Positions 1-5,507 of a stretch of DNA of 7,572 nucleotides are shown piece by piece (position 1 is the first letter of the stretch; each line of letters opens with the position of its first letter). Below the pieces are notes generated by a model. The model was not told the origin of the DNA. It saw only the letters and a list, made by a program, of their open reading frames with translations, and searched no databases. This DNA is from Atopobiaceae bacterium. Lineage in GTDB: Bacteria > Actinomycetota > Coriobacteriia > Coriobacteriales > Atopobiaceae. Both the position numbers and the translations under genes were made by a program. Location of the stretch: assembly GCA_017510875.1 (NCBI GenBank), contig JAFWLX010000020.1:1-7572 (forward strand). The letters are read 5' to 3'.

Positions 1-517
1 CCACGGGCACGATGTTGCACTTGCAGAACAGGATGTCGCAGGCCTGATGCACCGGATAGGTAAGGAGCAGGCCGGTAAGAGAATGGCCTGAGGCTTCCAT
101 CTCTGCCTTCACGGTGGGATTACGCTGCAGCTCTGCCTCGCTCACCAGCGAGAGGAAGGGCAGCATAAGCTGGTTCTCTGCAGGCACGGCAGAGTGGGTA
201 AAAATCATGGTCTTCTTGGGATCAATGCCACAGGCAAGGTAGTCCATGACCATGTTGTACACGTTGTCCTGGATGTGCTCGGTAGAGTCACGGTCTGTGA
301 TTACCTGGTAGTCTGCAATGATGATGTTGGTGTTGATGCCAAGGTCCTGCAGACGAACACGCTCGATCAGCGTACCAAAGTAGTGCCCCAGGTGCAGTCG
401 CCCCGTTGGACGATCGCCCGTAAGCATCGTGTACTTGGCCGCATTACCAGCAGCAATGTCTTCTTGAATCGCATTCGAGCGGCGCAGCGCCGCCTCGTAG
501 CTCCCCTCGTTGGGCAT
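1..517 (-). CDS. trpS: Tryptophanyl-tRNA synthetase, N-terminal part (runs off the left edge)
   Basis: Class I aminoacyl-tRNA synthetase that charges tRNA-Trp with tryptophan using ATP, in the cytoplasm. The visible 172 residues hold the start of the Rossmann catalytic domain. The HIGH signature appears as HLGH (residues 42-45) within GDRPTGRLHLGH (34-45). It is followed by ADYQVITDR (68-76), RNPTVKAEM (132-140) and YPVHQACDIL (154-163), all in the order expected for TrpRS and closest in style to the streptococcal type (GDRPTG rather than GAQPSG). The KMSKS loop and the anticodon-binding part lie outside the window. The ATG is supported by AAAGGAAG seven bases upstream. About 28 residues precede the first strand, a longer lead than in E. 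coli TrpRS. A terminator at 652-675 separates it from the upstream transporter gene, so it probably has its own promoter, though I found no convincing one. No T-box motif is seen in its short leader. Confidence 0.96.
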   Translation of the reverse strand, partial: MPNEGSYEAALRRSNAIQEDIAAGNAAKYTMLTGDRPTGRLHLGHYFGTLIERVRLQDLGINTNIIIADYQVITDRDSTEHIQDNVYNMVMDYLACGIDPKKTMIFTHSAVPAENQLMLPFLSLVSEAELQRNPTVKAEMEASGHSLTGLLLTYPVHQACDILFCKCNIVPV

Positions 518-651
518 GGGAGGCTTCCTTTCTTTGGAACGTTCACACACAAGCGTCTATGTTAGCGCAGATTGGACTAGCAGGAGAGGAACAAACTTGA
601 TGTGAAACGCCCAGGTCTTACCACTTTGTCGTGACACAGAATCTCATACAA

Positions 652-675
652 AAGGGCTGCCAAAAGGCAGCCCTT
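652..675 (-). terminator. Intrinsic terminator after the transporter gene
   Basis: A perfect 10-bp stem (AAGGGCTGCC / GGCAGCCCTT) closes a 4-base loop, 31 bases past the transporter stop codon. Read on the minus strand the stem ends in CCCTTTTGT, a short U-run. The plus-strand side ends in CCCTTCCTTA, a poorer tail, so minus-strand termination is favoured. It marks the boundary between the arc genes and trpS. Confidence 0.85.
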
Positions 676-706
676 CCTTACGTTTGCGTTTAGGGTGTCA
701 GAACGC

Positions 707-2152
707 TTAGAGCACCATAAAGGCGATGGTAAGCACGATCATGCAAACAACCGAGAGCACGACGATGATCTTGGTGCAGAACTTGACCCACGTGGAGTAC
801 TCGATACGCGAGAGGGCCAGGCCACCCATGATGGCACCAGAGGTGGGCGTGATAAGGTTCACCACACCAGAGGCGGCGCAGAAGGTCATAACCATGACCG
901 ACGGGTTGAAGCCAAGCTGCTGCGCCAGGGGTCCCATGATGGGCATGGAAACACCAGCCATGCCGGAAGTCGAGGGGATGAGGAACGACAGCAGGAAGTA
1001 CAGCAGGTAGGAGCCAATGGAGAAGACGATGCCCGAGGTGCCGGCCAGCGCACTGGAAGCGGCGGAGAGCACGTACATGTCAAGGCCGGTGGCAGCCATA
1101 AGGACGGAAACGCCGCGGGCAAGGGCGATGACCATGACAACGCTCATCATGTCGCCAGCACCAGCCATGAACTCGTCAACGATCTCGTGCTCGCTCATGC
1201 CGCCTACGATACCGATGATGATGCCCAACAGCAGGAACCACGTGGTGGCCTCCTGGAAGTACCACTGACCCAGGGGCACGCCCGTCAGGAAGTCAGACCA
1301 ACCAACAAAGATGTTCACTCCCAGATCCTCCCAGGGAATGAAGGAGACGATCATGATAATGAAGGCAAGAGCAAAAAGAACCAGAACGCCCTTCTGCTTT
1401 CCGGTGAGCTCAACGTCGCCCGCCTCGGCGGCTGCGCCATAGGCGGCCTTGGCGTTCTCGGTCTCGGTAGCGCTCATGAGAGTGCGGCTGGGATCAGCCT
1501 TGACCGTCTTGGCATACTGGAGCACAAACCAGACAGCCACGATGTAAGAGACAGCAAGCAGCACAAGGCCTAGGCCAATAAAGATGGTCTGATTACCCTT
1601 AATGCCCACGCCATCAAGGGCTGCAGATGCGGCACCCACGGCAAAGGGGTTGACGGTGGAGCCAAGGCAACCAACGCCAGCGCCCAGAAGGACGATCATG
1701 GCACCAGTAAGCGAGTCAAAGCCAGCTGCCATCATTGTGGCGGAAAGCAGGGCGTAGAAACCAACGGTCTCCTCGCACATGCCGTAGGTGGTGCCACCCA
1801 ACGCAAAGAGCGCCATAAGGATGGGGATGAGCTTGAGCTCGTTGCCGCCCATCTTCTTAACGAGCACAGCAATGCCGTCGGCGATGGCATTGGTCTTGTT
1901 GACGATGCCCAAGAAACCGCCCAGAACCATGACGAAAAGGCATACGTCGATGGCGTCCGCAAAGCCGCGAACCGGCGACATGAGGAAGTCGGAGAGCTTA
2001 GCCGCGACCACCGCGCCTTCCTCGCCGTTAATACTGTAAGTTGCGCCATTCAGCAAAATGGTGATGACGGCAACGATTGCCAAGAGAATGAGGATGATTG
2101 AGAAGCTGGTAAGCATCTCCCTCTTCTTCTTGGGTGCTTCTGTATCTGCCAT
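707..2152 (-). CDS. arcD: DcuC/YfcC-family transporter, probable arginine-ornithine antiporter (ArcD-like)
   Basis: Integral membrane protein of 481 residues, resembling the YfcC branch of the DcuC (C4-dicarboxylate carrier-like) family. After a short basic N-terminus (KKKR, 8-11) come about 11-13 hydrophobic segments, among them roughly 17-34, 68-86, 108-126, 188-212, 254-273, 302-318, 374-392 and 458-480. Two pairs of Gly/Ser/Thr/Pro-rich segments stand out: GGTTYGMCEETVGFY (119-133) with GCLGSTVNPFAVG (161-173), and IPSTSGMAG (392-400) with NLITPTSGAIMGG (432-444). Such repeated re-entrant-type motifs are usual in this superfamily. Streptococcal arc operons encode an ArcD of this family rather than the APC-type ArcD of Pseudomonas. 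With arcA and arcB just upstream, arginine/ornithine exchange is the best guess; another amino acid or peptide substrate cannot be excluded. The start is supported by GAAAGGAG eight bases upstream. A 478-bp spacer separates it from arcB, so it may be transcribed separately. Confidence 0.82.
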   Translation of the reverse strand: MADTEAPKKKREMLTSFSIILILLAIVAVITILLNGATYSINGEEGAVVAAKLSDFLMSPVRGFADAIDVCLFVMVLGGFLGIVNKTNAIADGIAVLVKKMGGNELKLIPILMALFALGGTTYGMCEETVGFYALLSATMMAAGFDSLTGAMIVLLGAGVGCLGSTVNPFAVGAASAALDGVGIKGNQTIFIGLGLVLLAVSYIVAVWFVLQYAKTVKADPSRTLMSATETENAKAAYGAAAEAGDVELTGKQKGVLVLFALAFIIMIVSFIPWEDLGVNIFVGWSDFLTGVPLGQWYFQEATTWFLLLGIIIGIVGGMSEHEIVDEFMAGAGDMMSVVMVIALARGVSVLMAATGLDMYVLSAASSALAGTSGIVFSIGSYLLYFLLSFLIPSTSGMAGVSMPIMGPLAQQLGFNPSVMVMTFCAASGVVNLITPTSGAIMGGLALSRIEYSTWVKFCTKIIVVLSVVCMIVLTIAFMVL

Positions 2153-2176
2153 ATCAGATACTCCTTTCGATCACGC

Positions 2177-2274
2177 GACTCACACGAGTCTTGAAACCCT
2201 ACCAATATGCTACGACACATATCTGTAACATTACGTTTCTAGAGTACGTCCAATTCCGACACATTTCAAGACTC
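2177..2274 (-). promoter_or_regulatory. Leader of the arcD-like gene with split inverted repeat and competing hairpin
   Basis: On the minus strand GAGTCTTGAAA (2274-2264) is perfectly complementary to TTTCAAGACTC (2196-2186), 67 bases further on. The GACTC at the end of the second arm can instead pair with GAGTC at 2181-2177 across a 4-base loop. That small hairpin sits 8 bases upstream of the Shine-Dalgarno GAAAGGAG (2168-2161). The arrangement allows mutually exclusive folds if transcription starts upstream of 2274. It could equally be a pair of protein-binding half-sites flanking a promoter. No known riboswitch is recognised. Confidence 0.4.
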
Positions 2275-2528
2275 AAATCGGATTTTTATCCAATAGCATC
2301 CTGAAGGCCACCGTTTGCCGGTGCATGCATGAACCTAGGGCACAAATCGGGAAAACGCGAGACAAGTGACTAAAAAACCGCACTTAGAAATACTAATTAT
2401 GTCAAAGCTTGCAGTACTCTTTGGGAAATAGCATAAAGGGGCTAGTCTTTGCGCCCAGCTGTATCATAGGTTCTACATATGCACTCATCTAGTAGTTTTT
2501 AAACAATATATACCTTTCAAATACAGAA

Positions 2529-2572
2529 GAGCTGACCGATTTCGACACTGAGTATCGGGAATCGGTCAGCTC
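2529..2572 (-). terminator. Strong hairpin downstream of arcB, probable terminator
   Basis: A perfect 12-bp stem (GAGCTGACCGAT / ATCGGTCAGCTC) extends inward by about five more pairs, including one G-U, around a loop near 2546-2555. It lies 58 bases beyond the arcB stop codon. The minus-strand tail reads TTCTGTATTTG, which is only a weak U-run. It could therefore terminate partially or protect the 3' end of the arcA-arcB message. Confidence 0.7.
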
Positions 2573-2630
2573 GGATTGCCATTCGAAGGCGACACGCATG
2601 GTACTCTAAACCAAAGGTATGCAGCAAGCG

Positions 2631-3623
2631 TTACTTCAGGGTTGCGTACATGACGGCCTTGATGGTATGCATACGGTTCTCGGCCTCGTCAAAGACGCGG
2701 GACTGCGGGCCCTCAAAGACCTCATCGGTGACTTCCATCTCGGTGATGCCAAACTCGTCCGCGACCTCCTGGCCGTGCGTGGTGTTGGTGTCGTGGAAGC
2801 TGGGCAGGCAGTGCTCGAAGATGGCGGTGGGGTTGGCCTCGGCCATGAGCTCCTTGGTGACGCGGTACGGGGAGAGCATGGCGATGCGCTCGCCGAACAG
2901 GTCATAGGACTCGCCCATGGAGACCCAGATGTCGGTGTACAGGGCGTCGCAGTTCTTGGCGCCCTCGTGCGGATCCTCGGTCAGGACGATCTCGCAGCCG
3001 TTCTGGGCGGCGATCTCACGGCAGGTGGCGACGAGGTCGGCCTCGGGCATACGGGCCTCGGGGCCGCAGGCGCAGAAGTTGATGCCGAGCTTGGCGCAGA
3101 CGACCATGAGGGAGTTGGCCACGTTGTTGCAGCAGTCGCCGAAGAAGGTGAGCTTCTTGCCGCGGACGTCGCCGACCTCCTCCTGGAGGGTCAGGATGTC
3201 AGCAAGCATCTGCGTGGGATGGAAGTCGTCGGTGAGGCCGTTCCACACGGGCACGCCGGACTTCTCGGCGATCTCCTCGACGTCGGACTGCTTGAAGCCG
3301 CGGAACTCGATGCCGTCATAGATGCGGCCAAGCACGCGAGCGGTGTCCTCGATGGACTCCTTGTGGCCCATCTGCGAGCTATTGGGGTCGAGGTAGGTGA
3401 CGCCCATGCCCAGGTCGAAGGCACCAACCTCAAACGAGCTGCGGGTACGGGTAGAGGTCTTCTGGAAGATGAGGACGACGTTCTTGCCCTCGAGGTAACG
3501 GTGGGGAACGCCAGCGCGCTTCATGCTCTTGAAGTCAGCGGAGAGCTTGAGAAGATAGCGGATCTCGTCGGGAGTGTAGTCAAGAAGCTTGAGGAAGCTG
3601 CGACCGGAGATGTTGACACCCAT
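2631..3623 (-). CDS. arcB: Ornithine carbamoyltransferase, catabolic type by context
   Basis: In the arginine deiminase pathway this cytoplasmic enzyme runs citrulline plus phosphate to ornithine plus carbamoyl phosphate. The 330-residue protein has the full set of OTC signatures. The carbamoyl-phosphate-binding STRTR is at 57-61 and FHPTQ at 134-138. The ornithine-side DxxxSMG motif begins at D231 with SMG at 235-237, and the HCLP active-site motif is at 271-274. Length is normal for the family. The ATG is preceded seven bases upstream by GAAAGGAG. It follows arcA with a 118-bp gap holding two hairpins and is probably cotranscribed with it. Motifs alone do not separate catabolic from biosynthetic OTC. 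The call rests on arcA next door and on the absence of other arginine-biosynthesis genes here. Third codon positions are strongly G/C, fitting high expression. Confidence 0.96.
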   Translation of the reverse strand: MGVNISGRSFLKLLDYTPDEIRYLLKLSADFKSMKRAGVPHRYLEGKNVVLIFQKTSTRTRSSFEVGAFDLGMGVTYLDPNSSQMGHKESIEDTARVLGRIYDGIEFRGFKQSDVEEIAEKSGVPVWNGLTDDFHPTQMLADILTLQEEVGDVRGKKLTFFGDCCNNVANSLMVVCAKLGINFCACGPEARMPEADLVATCREIAAQNGCEIVLTEDPHEGAKNCDALYTDIWVSMGESYDLFGERIAMLSPYRVTKELMAEANPTAIFEHCLPSFHDTNTTHGQEVADEFGITEMEVTDEVFEGPQSRVFDEAENRMHTIKAVMYATLK

Positions 3624-3649
3624 GTGTGGGCTCCTTTCAAATCATGGCA

Positions 3650-3666
3650 ATGTGCACGGCGCACAT
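3650..3666 (-). repeat. Small hairpin upstream of the arcB ribosome-binding site
   Basis: ATGTGC (3650-3655) and GCACAT (3661-3666) form a perfect 6-bp stem with a 5-base loop. It is 11 bases upstream of the arcB Shine-Dalgarno sequence (3631-3638). It may stabilise the 5' end of a processed arcB message or be chance. Confidence 0.4.
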
Positions 3667-3689
3667 CAATAACCTAAAACACAGTCAGG

Positions 3690-3727
3690 AGCCAGTCCGG
3701 GGACGAGTCGCCACCCCCGGACTGGCT
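3690..3727 (-). terminator. Intercistronic hairpin between arcA and arcB (attenuator or RNA stabiliser)
   Basis: A perfect 13-bp GC-rich stem (AGCCAGTCCGGGG / CCCCGGACTGGCT) encloses a 12-base loop, starting 14 bases past the arcA stop codon. The minus-strand tail reads CCTGACTGTGTTTTAGG, without an immediate U-run. Full termination is therefore unlikely. Partial termination or 3'-end protection of arcA mRNA, giving more arcA than arcB product, is the likelier role. Confidence 0.65.
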
Positions 3728-3741
3728 TATCATGCTCGAGC

Positions 3742-4989
3742 TTAGAGGTCTTCACGCTCGAAGGGCATGCTCATGCAGCGCGGGCCGCCACGGCCACGGG
3801 ACAGCTCTGCCGAGGGAACCACGAGCAGGTCGAGGCCCTCCTTGTAGAGCACGTCGTTGGTAACGGTGTTGCGCTGGTAGACACAAATCTTGCCAGGAGA
3901 GACGCACAGGGTGTTGGAACCGTCGTTCCACTGCTCGCGTGCGGCTGCCGTGGGGTCTCCGCCACCGCAGGGGATAAGCTTGACGGTGTCGATGTCAAGG
4001 GCCTTGGCCAGAACGTGCTCGAGGGTATCGATCATCTCTTCGATCTTGACCTGGCCCTGCTCGGCGCCCTTGGTGATCTTGAACACCTGCAGGGTGCCCA
4101 TGATACCCGGGTGGATGGTGAACTTGTCCACGTCAATCTGGGTGAACACGGTGTCAAGGTGCATGAAGGCACGAGACACCGGGATGTTGAAGGCGTAGAT
4201 GGTGTCAATCTCGGCGCCCTTGCCACCCCAGAACAGGTTCTGGGCAAGCTCGTCGATGGCAGCAGCCTGCGTACGCTGCGAGATACCAATGGCCAGCGTG
4301 TGCTCGTTGAGGTTGAGCACGTCGCCACCCTCCACGTGATAGGAGGAGTCGCGGCGGTACCACAGCGGGGTGCGCTTGTACTCGGGATGATACTTGAAGA
4401 TGAACTTGCCAAGCAGCGTCTCGCGGTTACGCGTGACGGAGAACATGTGATGCAGCATGACGCCCTTACCCACAACCGCAAACGGGTCGCGCGTGAAGTA
4501 GGTGTTGGGCATGGGGTCGATGAGAAGATCGGTCTCGGAGTCCTGATCCTGGCCAACGAGGTCGGTAAGAAGGGTGCTGGAAGCGGAGGGCAGGTCTACC
4601 TCGTTCTTGCGAAGACCGGCGATGGTCTTCTCGACAAAGGCCTGGGTGTCGCGGATGGAGTACAGGTACTCCTTGACGGCAGCAAGCATGTTCTTGCCAC
4701 GCAGACCAGACTCCTTGAGCCACTGCTCGGTGTACTCCTCGCGAGCGCCTGGTTCGGCATCAAGGGCCTCGGCGCAGAGCTTCTCGAGGTACAGCACCTC
4801 AACGCCCTGCTCACGCAGAATCTCTGCAAAGCGATCGTGCTCTTGCTGGGCAACCTCCAAGAAGGGGATGTCATCGAACAGCAGACGACCAAGGTCATCT
4901 GGGGCAAGGTTCAGAAGCTCCTCACCAGGACGATGCAGCAGAATCTTCTTAAGGGGGCCGATTTCGCTATGGACATAAAGTCCTTTCAT
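3742..4989 (-). CDS. arcA: Arginine deiminase
   Basis: Hydrolyses L-arginine to L-citrulline and ammonia, the first step of the cytoplasmic arginine deiminase pathway, and helps acid tolerance by releasing ammonia. The 415-residue protein fits the family length. The N-terminal FDDIPFLEVAQQEHD lies at 38-52. Expected guanidine-binding and catalytic residues are all present: Asp168 in FTRDPF, Glu220 in EGGDVL, His277 and Asp279 in HLDTVFT, and the nucleophile Cys405 in RGGPRCMSMPF near the C-terminus. GGGDPTAAAREQWNDGSN (342-359) is also typical. The frame stays open to a further ATG at 5091. I chose the ATG at 4989 because the protein then begins KGLYVHSEIGPLKKILLHRP as family members do, a GGAGG and a GAAAGGAG lie just upstream, and the predicted -10 box falls inside the longer frame. 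It is the first gene of the arc cluster, divergent from ppk. Confidence 0.97.
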   Translation of the reverse strand: MKGLYVHSEIGPLKKILLHRPGEELLNLAPDDLGRLLFDDIPFLEVAQQEHDRFAEILREQGVEVLYLEKLCAEALDAEPGAREEYTEQWLKESGLRGKNMLAAVKEYLYSIRDTQAFVEKTIAGLRKNEVDLPSASSTLLTDLVGQDQDSETDLLIDPMPNTYFTRDPFAVVGKGVMLHHMFSVTRNRETLLGKFIFKYHPEYKRTPLWYRRDSSYHVEGGDVLNLNEHTLAIGISQRTQAAAIDELAQNLFWGGKGAEIDTIYAFNIPVSRAFMHLDTVFTQIDVDKFTIHPGIMGTLQVFKITKGAEQGQVKIEEMIDTLEHVLAKALDIDTVKLIPCGGGDPTAAAREQWNDGSNTLCVSPGKICVYQRNTVTNDVLYKEGLDLLVVPSAELSRGRGGPRCMSMPFEREDL

Positions 4990-4993
4990 GGTG

Positions 4994-5008
4994 CCCTCCA
5001 CTCCTTTC
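4994..5008 (-). promoter_or_regulatory. Ribosome-binding region fixing the arcA start
   Basis: The minus strand reads GAAAGGAG (5008-5001) and then TGGAGGG, followed by GCACC and the ATG. The distal octamer is 11 bases from the ATG; the inner GGAGG is 5-6 bases away. Either could serve, and both favour the ATG at 4989 over the upstream one at 5091. Confidence 0.75.
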
Positions 5009-5028
5009 ACGTTGGATACTACCAACGT
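5009..5028 (-). repeat. Hairpin abutting the arcA Shine-Dalgarno sequence
   Basis: ACGTTGG (5009-5015) and CCAACGT (5022-5028) form a perfect 7-bp stem around a 6-base loop, with no base between the stem and GAAAGGAG. In the arcA leader RNA it would stand directly 5' of the ribosome-binding site. It could stabilise the message or hold the site open. Confidence 0.55.
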
Positions 5029-5078
5029 ACGAACTAATAGAAACCAATTTAGGGGCCGTACAATGCGGCACAAGTCAC

Positions 5079-5107
5079 ATAGTACGCTCATGACTAACTA
5101 TATGCAA
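5079..5107 (-). promoter_or_regulatory. Predicted arcA promoter
   Basis: On the minus strand TTGCAT (5107-5102) and TACTAT (5084-5079) are separated by exactly 17 bases. They match the vegetative consensus at 3 of 6 and 4 of 6 positions. The start would be near 5072, giving a leader of roughly 80 bases. The -35 box lies within a perfect palindrome, as expected for a regulated promoter. This is a prediction from sequence only. Confidence 0.5.
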
Positions 5108-5114
5108 TATAGTT
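5096..5114. promoter_or_regulatory. Palindromic operator candidate over the arcA -35 box
   Basis: AACTATAT-GCA-ATATAGTT is a perfect inverted repeat with 8-bp arms and a 3-base centre. It is centred at about -33 from the predicted arcA start and covers the -35 hexamer, a position typical of repressor sites. It matches neither the ArgR box (TGAAT...ATTCA) nor the CRP/FNR-type site (TGTGA...TCACA) that control arc genes in other bacteria, so the regulator is unknown. Confidence 0.55.
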
Positions 5115-5128
5115 TTCTTTTTAAGAGA

Positions 5129-5144
5129 AGAGTTGGCGAACTCT
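5129..5144. repeat. Short inverted repeat upstream of the arcA promoter
   Basis: AGAGTT (5129-5134), GGCG, AACTCT (5139-5144) form a perfect 6-bp inverted repeat. It is centred about 31 bases from the palindrome over the -35 box, close to three helical turns. It may be an activator or co-operative binding site. Confidence 0.4.
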
Positions 5145-5190
5145 ACGTTAACGGCAGCTTTTAAGACACAGACGGTTGTGCCATTCGCAT

Positions 5191-5202
5191 ATTGTGCACA
5201 AT
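5191..5202. repeat. Perfect 12-bp palindrome in the arcA-ppk spacer
   Basis: ATTGTGCACAAT is fully self-complementary with no spacer. It lies about 110-130 bases upstream of the predicted arcA start and about 270 bases from the ppk start. A dimeric regulator site is possible but unproven. Confidence 0.35.
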
Positions 5203-5430
5203 TCAAGCCTATAACCTGCTATTTTCTTGATAATTACGTAAACCAGACTGAACGGAAATACGTGCTCTCGGTTGCTCGTATTCTTGTCGTAAGTATTCCG
5301 TAACAGTATTGAAATGTATGGACTATGCAATTTTATTGGATATTTATACTATTTTTTCCGATAAGCTTGCACCTGATGATTGGTCGCCATCAAACGCTTG
5401 ACCTTCCCCCGACTCACCCCCTCAATTCAC

Positions 5431-5459
5431 TGTCCATAACAAGGAATTCCTGTTAGAAT
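5431..5459 (+). promoter_or_regulatory. Predicted extended -10 promoter of ppk
   Basis: TGTTAGAAT (5451-5459) is an extended -10 element with TAGAAT matching the consensus at five of six bases. A weak -35 (TGTCCA, 5431-5436) sits 17 bases upstream. The start would be near 5466, leaving a leader of about 42 bases that ends in the AAAGGAT ribosome-binding site. Confidence 0.5.
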
Positions 5460-5507
5460 TGTGAATTTGCATTGAGACAAATGAAAATCTCTTAAAGGAT
5501 CAAGGCC

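Larger units (their letters stand above)
2153..2630. other. AT-rich spacer between arcB and the arcD-like gene
   Basis: No credible gene is seen in these 478 bases. At the arcB side lies a long hairpin (2529-2572); at the transporter side lies a split 11-bp inverted repeat (2186-2274). A perfect TTGACA hexamer occurs on the minus strand (2400-2405), but no acceptable -10 box follows at 16-18 bases, so I do not call a promoter. A small perfect palindrome, AAATC-G-GATTT, lies at 2275-2285, beside the inverted repeat. The length and AT-richness fit a separately controlled transporter promoter region. Confidence 0.6.
4990..5507. other. Divergent regulatory spacer between arcA and ppk
   Basis: The 518 bases between the two start codons are AT-rich and hold no credible gene. 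They contain the arcA leader hairpin and promoter, three perfect short palindromes (5096-5114, 5129-5144, 5191-5202) and the ppk promoter. Between about 5203 and 5430 I see nothing else that I can support. Confidence 0.7.

Noticed and set aside
518..651. T-box riboswitch upstream of trpS
   Set aside because: The leader is short and lacks the conserved T-box sequence and an antiterminator/terminator pair; the only strong hairpin belongs to the upstream transporter gene.
695..1573. 292-codon plus-strand frame opposite the transporter gene
   Set aside because: The product is extremely His/Gly/Asp-rich, the typical antisense image of a membrane protein gene, and it has no supporting signals.
2619..3677. 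352-codon plus-strand open frame covering all of arcB
   Set aside because: It mirrors arcB, whose G/C-rich third positions keep the opposite frame open. Its protein is a low-complexity run of G, V, A, D, L and H with no family motif, while the minus strand encodes a complete OTC.
4015..5037. 340-codon plus-strand open frame opposite arcA
   Set aside because: It is a shadow of arcA's codon bias; arcA has every catalytic residue on the other strand, and this frame has no recognisable domain.
4990..5091. Upstream ATG extending arcA by 34 residues
   Set aside because: The extra residues do not resemble arginine deiminases. They would include the ribosome-binding site and lie over the predicted -10 box, and good Shine-Dalgarno sequences precede the ATG at 4989.
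5191..5202. Rex-type redox regulator site at ATTGTGCACAAT
   Set aside because: Rex sites have a four-base spacer between TTGTGAA-like arms; this palindrome has none, so only an unassigned palindrome is reported.
5148..5330. 60-codon minus-strand frame in the arcA-ppk spacer
   Set aside because: It starts at a TTG without a ribosome-binding site, has AT-rich codon use unlike the neighbours, and shows no recognisable motif.
5430..5460. PHO-box-like CTGT repeats (5430 and 5450) at the ppk promoter
   Set aside because: The two CTGT motifs are 20 bases apart rather than the 11-base period of the PhoB box, and the remaining bases match poorly.
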